Counted from the stretch's first letter, positions 43,558 through 57,334 are shown. The stretch is 64,000 nucleotides of DNA from Terana coerulea (GCA_024811115.1 JAKOGH010000721.1:310001-374000); one strand, 5' to 3'. Notes: generated by a model from the letters alone, not told the origin. Program-made: numbers and translations.

Positions 43558-45647
43558 ATGGTACTCTTCTCTCTCCCCGCACATTGACAGTTGAACAAGG
43601 GCTAACACAAGAACCTTACTCTTGCTTGCCAGCTTATTTTCCAAGATGAGAATGGCATGCCAATCAAGTTCTTCATCCAAAAGGACATCCCCCACGACGT
43701 CCAGACAGAGGTCTGCGAGACCATAGCGGTCAGTATCCTGACGAGCGTGACTAAGATTCTCGGAAGAAACTGAGTCTCTTTCAGGCTCTCGGCGGACGAG
43801 TCGAATCAAAAGTACCCCGAGCAGGCTTCATCCTTGTGCAAAACGGCACGCCAGAGGAAGAGCGACTTAAACTATGTTGGAGCAGCGCAGACAGGCCTGA
43901 ACGATTCTTCGTTCCATATACCTTCGTGGAGGCTTGCAAGTTTCAGGGGTCGCTCCTCAAGCAGATCTTCATTCATGAAGGCCATCCCATTCGGTTTCAC
44001 ATTGACTCCAGCATCGCGAACGTGAACGTGAGAGCGGCCCTCAGTCAGCGGATTCTGGTGCGTCTAGCCGCAGCTCATGTTCCCGAGTGCTCCTCATCTT
44101 TAGTTGCTATGTAGCACTCCGGTGGTGACTCTGCAGCCTCGGCGCAGACCGCAAGGGTTATACTGGCCGACCCCAATACCGAGGTGTTCCAGCATTTGGT
44201 CAAGACTTATCAGAACGAACCAGACAAGTATATAGAGTCGTACCTATGGGTAAAGAAGTGTATCGACAAAGGTTCTGTTACGTATACGCCGGTTGTGTAC
44301 AAGAATCCAGGTGGCCGACGTGCTGGGGAAGAGTCAGTACTGCAGCCGTTGTCGATGGAAGTATCTGGGTCTGACGCGTTTTCATAAACAGGAGGACACA
44401 TTTTACGGAAGAGGATGAAGAGCACCTCTGCCAATGGATAGCCGCCAAGATCCCCTTCAAGGAGACGGGAGGAAGGACAGGAAACCGCCTGTATCAGCAG
44501 TTGACGGATATGGTGAGTGGTGAGCTGGTGTGTATTTAGAGCTGTATACAACTAATCGCTCCTCAGGCTGGTGATGGGGAGTATTCATGGGTTACCCGCC
44601 ATACTTGGCAATCATGGCGAGAACGCTACAAGAAGAACGCAGCACGACTCGACGTCAAGATCGCAGAGATTGTCGCGCGCAACAAGCCCCAGATGGGTGA
44701 GAAGGGCCAGTACGGCTACGTCCGTAAGCCAGAGGAGAAGGCCAAGCGCTCCAAGCGAAAGGGCCGCGAGAGCGATGGTGCGGCCGGCCCTTCCACCGAG
44801 GAACTGGACTTCATCGCGCAGTCTCAGCCGATGCTTGCGCCAGGGCCGTCCACGCAAACTATCCCCGGCCAACCAGGTCCTTCAAGCCTTCCCCTGCCCG
44901 TTCCAGGACCTATGCCACCTCAAACCCCGTATGGTGCCGTCATGTACGATCCTCGACTGGGCCTTTCGCCTCCGTTTGCTCCACCGCCCCTGCCCATATG
45001 CCGCCAGCGCCAGATGTGGTGGCGGCCCGGCAGCATGCAGCGGAGGAAGAGGACGACGAGAACGAGTGGCGTATCAGAGAAGGCCAAGGTACCCAACCGT
45101 CATGGGCTCACAAGGCAGAGGAGGAGGAAGAACCACCCAAGAAGAAGCAGCGTACAAGGTGTGTCCTTTTAATCTTGTGAATATTCAGCTTCGTAATAAC
45201 AAACACTGCAACTACAGCCCGGATGGTGCAGCAAATATCAACGGTCAGGGCCTCCATATCGTCGACCAGGCGGTCTTGGCCATCGCAAGAGAAAATCGCT
45301 TCACAGTGGAAGAAGTTAAAGAATATTACGACAGATGTGGTGATTTCGACCGGACGAGGTTCCGGTTCAGACGCATGAGGCACGTTCTCTCCCTGATACC
45401 TGACGACCAGTTCCCGATCACTGTCGCACCATTGGCCCCTCAAGTTTCAGCTCCAGCCCAAGTACCATTATTACCAGCAACTATCTCAGTTCCGCCTCAG
45501 GTCGGCGAGAACGTACAGGTTTCTCAGCCTCAGGCTCCGATTGTCCCTTCCCAGGCTACGCACGCTATAAATCCTGAACAACCCCCAACCTCAGACCCTC
45601 CCCAGCCTCCCATTCCTCAACCGATGTCCTCATTGACAACAACATGA
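43558..45647 (+). CDS. RAP1: RAP1-like telomere protein, BRCT plus Rap1-type Myb
   Basis: A homologue of the shelterin/telomere protein RAP1. Order of domains: an N-terminal BRCT (QDENGMPIKFFIQKDIPHDV, ALGGRVESKVPRAGFILV, FFVPYTFVEACKFQGSLL), then the Rap1-type Myb domain (THFTEEDEEHLCQWIAAKIP, GRTGNRLYQQLTDM, WVTRHTWQSWRERYKKNAAR), a Pro-rich linker, an acidic plus basic segment (PPKKKQR), and a last exon with IVDQAVLAIARENRFTVEEV and a Pro/Gln tail. The exon encoding LIFQDENGMP starts at 43633 after TTGCCAG. The first in-frame Met inside it is 43657, but an ATG at 43558-43560 followed at once by a GTACTC donor would splice to it in frame. The frame breaks at the C4 run 44987-44990: one more C joins FAPPP to AHMPPAPDVV. 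Confidence 0.82.
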
Positions 45648-45734
45648 GGTTCTTCTCCTTCAACTGTAGGACATGTTCTCATAGATTTATATATGAGCGC
45701 ACCACATCCTATAACATTTGGGTTTCATTGAACG

Positions 45735-47242
<1,508 letters not shown>

Positions 47243-47420
47243 GGTTTGCGGAGAGTTGTAGTAGGCGCTCTACATAGCCAGTGGTGTGCGCGCAGATCTC
47301 GATCTCCGTAAGTACGTGTGACAAGCAAACGCGGCGGGCTCTTGCCTCTTGCCTCTACGTTCACACAGAACTCATACTAATTCTCTTTCAATTGCTCAGT
47401 TCAATCCGTTCCCTGGATGC
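47243..47420. promoter_or_regulatory. Compact divergent promoter, CDK11 and coiled-coil gene
   Basis: 178 bp between two divergent starts. A CTCTTGCCTCTTGCCTCTACG pyrimidine-rich tract lies at about 47338-47358. No TATA box. Confidence 0.45.
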
Positions 47421-48954
47421 ATGGTAGATTCAGCACGCTCTCGAAAGAAATCGCTACGGTCGGCCTCTAAAGAGTCCAGCCGTGGTGTCGCAGGTATGCA
47501 AGTGTCGTTTTTATGGCTATGTCAACTTTGAGAGAGTGTATCTCTTCACAGAGCGTCAGAGAGCTGCGAGTGAACCCGCTCAACCAAAGCAGAGGCTACG
47601 CTTAGGTCCGTATAATATTCATTCTGAGAGCAGTTCCTTCGATGGCTTGACCGCCTACCTCAGAATGTGTACTGGTGAGGCCACCGCCGCATAAGAGACG
47701 TGAGATCGGCATTCTGCGCACCGTTATAGAAGTGAATTCACTCTGCATTTTCATAGGAAATCATCATCTGAACCCTCAACGTCCGAGTAGGACAGAGAAC
47801 TCCCCAGGTAAGCCTACAATTTACAACTGCTCGACGCCGTATCAAACATACAGATGTTAATCTAGACAAACCGATGTCCATGAGCCAACCCACAGTCTTG
47901 TCAACGAGTAACACCGGCACGACGGAGGTCACACCTATCTACAAGCCACGACCCAAGAGGAAACGCCCTGGTTCTCCTGTGCTTGTCGTAGAACCAATTA
48001 CCGAGGATTTTGCACCTGAGGCTGGTCCCTTGAATCATCGTTCGATAACTACAAGCGGTGCACATAGTTTTATGCCTACGCCAACACCGTCGCTGCACTC
48101 TGCCATAACACCCGAGCCCGTCCCTTGCCCTGCATGTGAGGTTACTACAGGTCGAGCCCGAGAGAACACAGCAGGATCTGCCCATGCAAGCAGCAGCTCA
48201 AAGCAGTTGTTTACCCAATCTGCAATGCGACAAAAATTCCTAAAATATACACCTCCGTCCAGAGATCGATCTCCTGAAGTCCCTTTCCCGGCGCATTTAC
48301 AGAGTGCTGGGAACTCGGCGGGCGACTGGAAAGAAAAGATTGAGACGAATCGAGAGCTGCCGGTGGAGGATTTTCAGATGCTCGGTTTACCTGACGCAGA
48401 ACCCCTCCCTTGGATTTCGACGGACGTTTTATATCCCACAGAAGAGGGCGAATTGGACCAGAAAGGCGTGTTCCTCCCACCAGGAGTCAGCTATGTTGTC
48501 AAATGTATGTCATCTAATCTCGTTGTCCGATGCTTCCGGGGCTGATTACTACATTTTCTCAGCCATGAAGCACGCTCTCGTCATGGAACAAACCGCCCGG
48601 CTCAAGGCGGAGCACCAAGTCCGGGAGGAAATCCGCAAACGCGTAGCGGCAGAAAAGCTCGCCCAGTACGAAGTCCGGAAACGCGTCGAGGCCGAGCAGA
48701 TAATCTCGGAGCTCGAAGCCGCCATCGCCCAGTTGGAGAGTGAGCACAATGCGTGGACATCTCGTGCCGCAAATGCGTTGGCTTCCAGCATGACCTCCTT
48801 CGGCGCGTTCACGCAGCAGCTGCTCGAGCAGAGTCAGGAACCCGGACCGTCGTGCCATCCCGGGCTCCGCGCATACATCGGGGCGAGCTCTACAGTCGCG
48901 ACTCTGGATGTTAAGGGAAAGGGTAGAATGATAGAGGTGATCCAGACTGACTGA
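47421..48954 (+). CDS. Coiled-coil protein of unknown function
   Basis: Not recognised. Exon 1 starts MVDSARSRKKSLRSASKESS at 47421 and ends at a GTATGC donor, joining to ERQRAASEPAQPKQRLRLG. Later exons carry KPRPKRKRPGSPVLVVEP (a basic, NLS-like motif), a Ser/Thr/Pro-rich region, RDRSPEVPFPAHLQSAGN, EDFQMLGLPDAEPLPW and FLPPGVSYVVK. The last exon is a long charged coiled coil (LKAEHQVREEIRKRVAAEKL, VEAEQIISELEAAIAQLE) followed by WTSRAANALASSMTSFGAF and a stop at 48952-48954. A nuclear scaffold is possible but unsupported. Confidence 0.65.
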
Positions 48955-49577
48955 CGGGGTTATCACGCACCGACGATGGGCGTGTCCTTTCCGAACCCTC
49001 ATGGCGGATTCATAGGAAGACCGTTGGCCTCCTGGGCCAAGCAAAATCTAATGTACATACGCCCTACGGGGACACGCCGGGGACAGGGTTGCACGTCCAT
49101 ACACTTCTTGGAAATCTCTTGGATACCAAACACGCGTATACGCTACTCTCACATTTTACTGGTATATCCATACAACTAGGATTGATTTCTTGGATTGGCC
49201 GCTTCAATCATGAAAACGGGCGCGACGAGCTACAGTAGGCTGTGTATATGTACAATGATGATGATTCTTCGCCTTATGGGTGGATGATTCTGGCTACAAT
49301 GTCCGCTAATAATACAAAAGATGAGACACGGGTGGATGAGGACCTGGAACATTAAGGTGATAAAAAAAAGTGATGTAATGAGGTGGATTTCTCGATATCG
49401 TAGCAGGATGAAACAATACGCTAATGAAAACCGAAAATCGGAAAACAGCCAACAAAAGGCTGGCAAGACCAAAAAGTAGAAGATTCAACAATACGGAATA
49501 TTCTCATCCTTGACATTCGCACAAGGGATTCCTGAAAGTTCGTTCGTTTGGTCGATGATTATGTCTTGAGGAATAAG
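48955..49577. other. Convergent 3' region
   Basis: About 620 bp between two converging genes. AT-richer towards 49300-49500. No gene content recognised; both terminators should lie here. Confidence 0.45.
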
Positions 49578-50789
49578 TTAGTGCCACATTTCCCCGACGA
49601 GAGAGTCGTCGAGAGCGGCTGGGCCGTCCATAGCGCGCACAGCCGCGTAGTCGTTTAATCCGCCGGCGCCGTTGGCCATGACAAGCGTTAGCGCGGATAT
49701 AGCTTTTTCGGAAGGCGATGCGTTCGGCGGGTAATCGGGGGCATAGCGCCGCGACCATGGGCCGAGGGCAGTGCGACGTATGACTGGTTGAGCGAGAGGG
49801 AGAGCTGCGAGGAGCTGGCGGAGTTGGAGGGTGTGAAGGAAAGGGAGGGCGCATCATCATCAGAGTTGTACCCGGATGCTCCGGAACGACCGCTGTCAAA
49901 CGGAGACCAGGAACGCGCCTGCATGACAGCGTCGCAATGCAAAGAGCTAGCCTCAGGCTGGTCAAGCTCCATTTCATAGTCGCCATCAGCTAACTGCGAG
50001 TTAGGCTTTGAAACGCCGTCGGGAGCCGGGTCACCGGAGACAATCTGAATGTCATCTTCGTCATCGAGATGTTCCGCCACGGGATCCACCCATGGTAAGG
50101 CCGTTCGCGCTTGGTGATGCGGCTCGGCGGTATGTACGCCGAGCTGGACCGCCGCCTGAGCCCCGTATTCTCGCTCCCAGTCCCGCATGCGACTGACAAG
50201 GCCCTCCCCGCTCTCCTCGATACTTCGCTGGAGCTCCCCGAACGCCGTCGATCGCAGTCGGGTCAAGTCGTCGGAAGCGTGCTGAGACGCGTCAGCGGGC
50301 GGGTCCGAGACTGAGCAACCCATGATGGGTGTGTGGTACGACGAATGCCGGCTCTGGGGCCTCGGTCGAGTGGGGAACAGCTGAAAAGCGTCCGAAGTGC
50401 ACGGCAGCTTGGAGGTCGATGGGGCCGATGGCGTCGGTGCCCAATGGTCGCGAAAGACAGGGCTCGAGCCAAAGAGACACGGCGCTCTCGTGCTCGACAA
50501 CGATGACTACACGCCACAAGGTCAGCCCCGCGAAACACGCACTGTGCTGGGCGCGACTCACAGAGCTGTCCCGACGGGCCTTCTTGCCGCGCCGCCACCT
50601 GTCAACGTCCCACTTTTCCGCGGGGAGGTCAGAGACGAAGCCCTTGTAGGTAGGACTGTGCACGCCTGCGCGCGGTCGCTTGCTCGTAGGACGCCATTTG
50701 TCTGTGGGGTACTGGCGGGAAGCTGGGATGGGCGAAGAGACAGAGTGTGAGCGACGGCGGTGTGGCGAGGGACGTGCAGAGCTCGACAT
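49578..50789 (-). CDS. Conserved-looking protein of unknown function
   Basis: I do not recognise the family. Exon 1 starts MSSSARPSPHRRRSHSVSSP at 50789 and ends ARRDSS at a GTGAGT donor; a 55-nt intron leads to SSLSSTRAPCLFGSSPVF. The body contains MRDWEREYGAQAAVQLGVHT, an acidic EHLDDEDDIQIVSGDPAP and a Ser-rich stretch. The frame stops at 49688 with a basic tail, but the adjacent frame gives RRYAPDYPPNASPSEKAI, LTLVMANGAGGLNDYAAV and DDSLVGEMWH with stop at 49578, which reads like a genuine C-terminus. One more C in the C3 run (G3 on plus, 49766-49768) joins the two (SYVALP to LGPWSRR). I therefore extend the gene to 49578. Confidence 0.6.
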
Positions 50790-51344
50790 TAAATCGCGAC
50801 ACGCGTGACGGAGATTGCGAGGGGTGAGGGAGGGTGTGTGAAGATGACTGGTGCGGACAGGAGGGTATCCGGACGAAGGTCACTGCACAGAGTGGGAGCC
50901 AGTGAGCGTCTTGTCTTGGAGTTTAACCATCCAAGCTAGCTCGGCCGTTGCCGAAGCCCAAATATAGCAGCTGTTGTGGTTCGTCTTCCCACTGCCATCC
51001 GACGGACCCGCTCGTTGTCTGCCAGCATTCCTCTCCAGCTGCGCAACGCATGATGACTATTACAACACTCCTTTAGACACTGACGGCGATTTGTGTGCTT
51101 TAAATGCTCTAACTTGCTCATACCGACTTCTACTGTCGTTGGCCTACGACGGTAACTATTCGGTCCGATCTTTTACCTCGTAACATCGTCGAAGTTGGGG
51201 CGATGGCTAGCTGACACGCATTGTGACCAGGGAAACATACATGCGGGTCAACTTCGGTCTTGGCGTTAGGAGCACTACGTTGAGCTATGGGATATATAAC
51301 ACAGCGAGACTGCACGGGGACAGCGAACAGGCAGACGGCTCAAA
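50790..51344. promoter_or_regulatory. Divergent upstream region before GH131
   Basis: 555 bp between divergent starts. A TATATAAC-like motif (GGGATATATAACACAG) at about 51290-51305 lies about 50 bp upstream of the GH131 start and could be its TATA element. Nothing else is seen. Confidence 0.45.
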
Positions 51345-52465
51345 ATGAACGCTATTTTTGCGCTCCTGGCTCTTGCCGCCCTAGCCAACGCATCTGTCCT
51401 CTGGGATGGTAGATTCAGCAACTATTCGTACGCGCCTTTTTCTTCTCGCTCGGCGATACGCTCAATTCGAATCGCTTCGGACTATTACCGATAGCACCGC
51501 GGCAGACTTCGACAAATGGAGCTGGAGCAACCAGGCTGGGTCGTACCAGACCTATATCTACGTAGGCCCTTGTCATGAAAACAACTGCATAGCGCCCTCA
51601 CTCGCTGCTATGTGGGTTGTCGCAGGGCAATCTCCATGGAGAAAAAGCGTCGTCTTGGGTGACGCTCGGCAGCAACTTCAAGAACCCAGCGAGTACGTAG
51701 CCAGGACAGCGCATCTTGTGAACGTATCGCTCACGGTGACTTTAGCCATCGCTGAAAAGCAAGGCGTGAAAGTGAAGATCAACAGCAGTTCTACTTGGAA
51801 TGGCGGACCCATGCTTAGGACCGAGCTGCTGCCGCAAACGACCAACTCCCTGAGCGGCCATCTGTATTTCCACGTCTCCCTGCAGATTCCTACTGTCAAC
51901 CCGCCGGATCCGGCATATGAGCACCAGGTGCGTAACATCGCGTTTCTACCGTGTTAGGCATTGCTCTAATACTACTCATAGATCGTCTTCTGGGAAGGAC
52001 ACTATGCGGATATCAAGTACGGCACACTCAGCGGTGCGTGATGCTCAGCATCCGGAGCGTACGCACTCTCCGATGCTGACTGAGTTCGCAGGACAAACTG
52101 GCGTCACAGACAAGCTCCAGGTCATCACCGGCGGGAAGACTATCTGGTCTGTGGCACCTGTGAAGGGGACCTGGGTAAGCAGCGTAATCTCTCTTGCACC
52201 TCGGGCAGCTCTAACGTGCGTGATGCTCGGTCGCTAGTATAACTTTATCCTGGAGACCGGCTCGCCCGGCGGGCTCTGGGTCTCAACGGGCAGCAGCCCC
52301 CTCACCAAAGTCTTCACCGGCTCCCTGAACGGGAACGGCGGGACGGATTGGCACGTCGGTGCCCTGCGACTTCCGCTCAATGGCCAGACGCAGCAGATCA
52401 CGGAGACTGATATCTACTATAGCGGGATCTACGTTGAGGATTCTGGTCCGACTACACAGCCTTGA
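51345..52465 (+). CDS. Secreted GH131 beta-glucanase
   Basis: An extracellular glycoside hydrolase of family GH131 (broad beta-1,3/1,6 and 1,4-glucanase activity, found in fungi and oomycetes). It starts MNAIFALLALAALANASVLW, a signal peptide with cleavage after ANA. Exon 1 ends SNYS and joins at 51510 to TAADFDKWSWSNQAGSYQTY (STADF context typical of the family). Other family blocks are INSSSTWNGGPMLRTELLPQ, LSGHLYFHVSLQIPTVNPP, EHQIVFWEGHYADIKYG, KTIWSVAPVKGTWYNFIL, VSTGSSPLTKVF and NGGTDWHVGALRLP. Four or five introns, the junctions at GCACCAG|GTGCGT, CAGCG|GTGCGT and ACCTGG|GTAAGC all joining in frame. No cellulose-binding module follows. It supports a plant-cell-wall-degrading lifestyle. 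Confidence 0.85.
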
Positions 52466-52619
52466 GGCTGCTCGTACGCGGCGAATATATTGATAGGCCC
52501 ATAGTAGAATGTTCAGGGTTCGCATCCAAGTGTAGTCTATGTGGTCTGTGCAATGAGCTCACATCGAATGAATCAAAAATGCTGTCCTGCTCTCAACGTG
52601 TTGAGCCCGATTCCACGGC

Positions 52620-54770
52620 TCATAGCTTTGGCATGACAGGCTGCCAATCAACTCTCTCGACCTAATAGCCCTCATCAGGTTTGGCAGCAATGCACGGTGA
52701 CTGATATTAATACGGACCATCTCAGGCTTCAAATCAGCAATCGTCCGCGCACCAAGCAGGCGCATACACATGATGATTTCGCGTTCCAGAATGCGGACGA
52801 TCTTGACGACGCCTGCCGCTCCATACGCCTAGCAGAACACGGGTCAGGGAAGGAAGCGCCATGGTCCGGAAGCTGTAGATGCTTACGCTTTGCGCATATA
52901 AGAAAGGTCGACCGAGTCCGACGGCTTTCGCGCCAAGGCAGACAGCTTTCAGAACATCTGTGGAGATTTATCAACATTGTGCAGAGGACCGTTCGTAAGC
53001 ATGGCCTACCGCTTCCGCGAGAAATTCCGCCGTCAATGTATACTATGATCAACAATTAGTACAGCCCTTAAGAACATGACATTGTAGAGACAGCACGTAC
53101 TTTCCATCTTGTCAAACAGATCTGGACGCTGTCTACGAATCTTGTACAAAACTTCCATTGGGGGCATCGCACTAATCAATCAGTGAGGATTGAACAGGTG
53201 CAATGCATATATATGTACTTACTATGGCATCTGGCGACCTACGATGCAAGAATTAGGTGATCATCGAATGCGGACATAACACGAAGTATATACCGCCGTG
53301 ATTGGAGAGCAAAATACCATCAATCCCTGCTTCAGCCGCAAGAACAGCATCCTATATACTCATTTTAAGCCGTGCAATAATCATGTAAATTAAAAAGTAC
53401 CATACCTCGATGCACTGCACGCCTTTCAGAAGCACAGGGAGTTTCGTAACGCTTTTCAGCCATGGGACGGTCTGACCAACGCAGCGTGAGTAGATTCGGA
53501 ACATCTCCACGGTCGTTCTTACCTTCTCCCAAGTCATGTCAACGTCATCGTTCGCCAGCAAAGAGCCCGCCGTTCCACCCGTGTCCACCTCCTCCTCGTC
53601 TTCCTCCATCTTGCCCGTCGTCAGCGGCATCTCCGCCTGAGTCTTCCCGTCTCCTTCCTCCGCAACCCTCTCCAGCTCCTCCACCTCCCAACTCGCCCTC
53701 GCGTCCCTTTCCCGGTTCCCGGGCACGGGCGCGTCCACGGTCAGGAAAATCGCCTTGTACCCGAGGCCCTCGACCTCGCGGACGCGCTTCAGCGCCTCGG
53801 TGTTGTCCTTGTGCTTGTACAGCTGGAAGAAGAGCGTCTGGTCCGGACGCACGCGCGCCGCCGCGATGTCGCTGAACGAGAGCGACGCGTTCGAGGAGAC
53901 CATCTGGATGATGCCCGTCTTCCCGGCACCCTGCGTGATGTTCGCCTCGCCGAGCGGGTGCCCGAGCTTCGCGAGCGCCGCGCCGCTCACGAAGACCGGG
54001 ATGGCGGAGGCGTGGCCGAGGATGGCGGTGGACGGGTCGGCGTCGGAGATTTTGCGCAGGACGCGCGGGTTGAAGAAAAAGCGGGAGAAGGCGCGCGCGT
54101 TCTCGTGGTTGGCTATATGCGCACATATGTGTCAGAAACGTTGCGCACGTCTGGAGCTGGGCGGGGGTACAGACTGAGCTCGTCATCCGATGCTGAAGCG
54201 TAATACGCTAGAGCTTTGTGCGGGAGCACCTTACGCGCAACCTCCTGCAAGACGGGTTGACTCAGTACTTACATGAGTTAAGCCACGGGCATGCTTACCT
54301 CCATGTCCTTGAGGTCCAATATATGACTCAGTGGCGGTTTCTTCGCTTGTTCTCGCTCGACGCGGATTTCATCCTGCGTCTTCTTCCTGTTCTTTCGTGC
54401 GGAATCCAGGTCCTGAGCTGAGGCCGAGTCCAGCTCGCCCAGATGCTTCTCCGGCGGGAGGTTCTTGTCCAGAGCATCTGGCGGGTGGATGGGCTCGTAC
54501 GCCGCGGTGGCATCTTTGCCTGCGTACTTGAGAATGATCTTCGCGCCGCCTGGGTGTTCCTGTGGTGTGGTAAGTCCAACACTTGATATGCCCGTCATTC
54601 ATTCATTCACGCACTGGGAGAAACTCTGTCACGTCATAGACTTTGTTCTTGATGATGACCCAGCAGGACCTGCCAGTGATGCATCGTCGAGTTCACATCC
54701 TGCAGCACAAGCGGGCGACTACATACTTTAGTGAACTGTGCTCCTCGACTTGCTTGAGAGACAGCGGCAT
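52620..54770 (-). CDS. CYB2: Flavocytochrome b2-type L-lactate dehydrogenase
   Basis: A cytochrome b5 plus FMN-dependent alpha-hydroxyacid dehydrogenase. Exon 1 starts [15 protein letters not shown] at 54770; there is no mitochondrial presequence, so this form may be cytosolic. The heme domain reads [17 protein letters not shown], then [20 protein letters not shown] with the His of HPGG as heme ligand. The FMN domain shows [119 protein letters not shown] and GLGRPFLYA. The last exons give [16 protein letters not shown] and [14 protein letters not shown] long acidic insertion (about 45 residues, [18 protein letters not shown] onward, [11 protein letters not shown]) sits in the loop before the WEK segment. 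Ten or so short introns. Confidence 0.88.
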
Positions 54771-55130
54771 GCTGGCTGGTCGGTGGAGTAGAGAGATCGT
54801 GCGAGTTCGTGTCTCAAGGTAAACTCTCGCGACAGACTGTCCCCATGACCTCCCTGCAACAATCAAGACCGGGGCGTGGCGGCATAGCGCTGAACGGCGA
54901 ATGCTTCCGTCCTGATGGTGGCCCGTCCGCGGTGTCTTGCAAGGTGCTCAGAGCCAAAGCGCGAGCGCAGGCCGAGTACGGCCGGAAGGAGTGGCCGAGC
55001 GCCACGTGCCTCTTTCGCGTCGCGTCCGTGCGGAAGTCGCCGAGTCGTTTCTTGAACCGTCACCGTCCTCCCAACTGGCTGCAGACATCGGCCGTCCCTC
55101 CGGCCAACCACTCCGCGGCGATGTCGCCCC

Positions 55131-57334
55131 TTCCAGACAGAAAGATGCTCGAATCCATGCGCAGGGCAGACCTCCAGAAACTTTGCAAAGTGCGCCTTTA
55201 TGCCCCTTATTCTCTTTTTCTCGTCCTCACCAATTTCCGCTCTTTAGGATCGGGGACTGAAGGCAAACATGAAGACAGAGGCCCTCATCGACCTACTCAT
55301 CGAAACTAACCAGCCACGTCAGGCCTCTGAACCACCCAGGCGGTCGACGTCGATGCGTGTAGTCAGTCGTGCTCCAGTGAGCAGCGGAGCCGCCGGCACA
55401 ACCAAGAGAATCAATTCCATGGTCATACATGCTGCGGAAGACGACGAGATGGAAGATGCGGAAGAATCGAACGGAACAAGCTCACATGCAGCCCCTCAAA
55501 ACACAAGGACCCTACCATCTCTCCCGAGTTCTTCAGCAATACCAGGCCCAGCGACACGGACCCGTAAAGCCATGGATGTGCAGCGCAAGCTGGGCGTTGG
55601 TCGACCCAAAGCCGTTGGAACCAGTGGGCTACCTCGCGGCGTACGAACGACTAGTGGCGCGCAGGTGAGAACGGTCAAGGGAAGCAGAAGCGTCGCTCCA
55701 ACCGAGGCTGCGATACGAGAGGAGGACGAAGAAGGTAATTCAGCCACCATTCAGCTATGCCCGCGGATGTTCCTCACCTAGACTCTATAGAGCGGACACC
55801 TCAAGCAGGTCCTTCCCGCACTACTCATGATGCTCCAACGACTCGCTCTTCGCCTCTCACCGACTTGTCCTCGCAACCGAGCCAGCCGCTTATTGATGCG
55901 AAAGGAAAGGCCCCAGAACAATTGACTGATGTGGTATGCAGCCATTTGAAACCCAATACGAACATCGGTTTTGAACGCTTACGAACTGGGCCTAGGTCTA
56001 TCCTCTCGCGCTCAACTGGAGGAAGCTCAAGCTGAAATACGACGACTAGCGAACACGAATAGCGATGTTGACGGTCTCCGCGCTGCAATGGCTGACCTGA
56101 GGGCCGAAGTAGCTGCCTTGCGGTTGCAGAGCACGCAACATGCAGATCTGGAGTCGCAGGTGAGAGAACTTCGGGAGGAAATCGCCAACCTTCGACTGCA
56201 AACGTCTGCGAGTCCGAGTCGGGCAAGAATGCCCTCAGCAGGGTCGAACGGCAAGGCTGTTGCGATGTAAGTGTTGTGGCGTTGTTTATACCCAAACAGC
56301 ACCCATTTACGCTCTCGTTAGGACACCTATCGGGCCATCAGAAACCTTCACACAGTCGACCCTTGGCAAGCGGCATAGAAAGGAAGACGCGGATAATATG
56401 AGTGGAGTAGTTGAGGAAGGGCGAGAGGCTGGGATGAGCACAGAGGTACTGCAGACGCAGGTCCTGCGGCCCAGCAAGAAGCGTGCGAAGCTGGCAGAGC
56501 GGGCACCCAGTGCAGAAAGTTCAGCGGGAGCGGCAGAGGTTGATGCGATGGCAGAGGACGACAGCGAAGAAGTGCACTCAATACCGCGGATTCCGCGTGG
56601 GCCCAGCTTCACAGTCTTCAGCGGCCCCGAAGAGCCACCAGAGGAGACGGGCATGCGGCTCTCAGACCTCATCGCGTACCCGTCCACCACGCCGCCGAAC
56701 GGCGCAACGCCGTCCGTGCCCACGGCCAGCGCGCACGGCGCGGAGAACCAGGCGCCGTCGACCGGCAACCACGCGTTCGCGTTCAGCTTCAACCCCGCGC
56801 TCTTCCAGCAGCCCATGACCGCGACGCCGCTCGCGCACCTGCACGCGCCGGAGGCCCCGACGTCGCCGACGCCCGCGTATGTCGAGCGCGCCGGCGGCCG
56901 CCGCGAGCGCAACGACCCGTTCCACCCCGCCGGGCGGCGCCGCGCCCGCGGGGCCCTTCGCAGCCGGGGGAAGCCAGCACGAGCCCCGTGGCGCCCCACG
57001 CGCCGCCGCTGGCCCCCGTGGCGGAGGTGTCCCAGTCCCGCGCGGAGGGGGCAGGCGGGCACGCCGCCCTCCTCGGCATCGCTGAGCGGGGCGGCGATGA
57101 GCACGCGGACTGGGGGCTTGATACTGCCGGGGATTGTCCCGCTGCCCGTCGCGCCGGAGACGCCGGCGCCGCCGCTGAAACGGACGATGTACGGCACGGA
57201 GCTCGAGGGCGACACGCGCTTCGGGGATTTTGGGGTCGAGGGGTCGCGACGATGGGGTTTTGGACGGGGGCGGCCCCCCGGTACTGACGCGCTTCGCGGA
57301 CGAGGAGCGCTACGAGAGTCCGCCGCTCTCCTAG
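55131..57334 (+). CDS. SAP-domain protein with coiled coil
   Basis: A probable nuclear DNA-binding protein. The start MSPLPDRKMLESMRRADLQK at 55131 begins a SAP motif; exon 1 ends at 55189 and joins at 55248 to DRGLKANMKTEALIDLLIE. A Ser/Pro/Arg-rich region follows (GVGRPKAVGTSGLPRGVR resembles an AT-hook-like basic patch), then a coiled coil of about 65 residues (RAQLEEAQAEIRRLANTN, LESQVRELREEIANLRLQ), then a Ser/Glu-rich and Pro-rich C-terminal region. Between 56880 and 57330 the protein-like reading moves between frames. Breaks are likely at the G4 run 57240-57243 (VEG to VATMGFWTG) and the C6 run 57274-57279 (GAAP to VLTRFADEERY), after which FADEERYESPPLS and a stop at 57332-57334 follow. 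Unrepaired, one frame runs on to 57381. No orthologue named. Confidence 0.6.

Noticed and set aside
49504..49986. Arg-rich minus-strand frame at the end of the unknown gene
   Set aside because: It is the third frame of the C-terminal exon; the frame giving MANGAGGLNDY and GEMWH is much more protein-like.
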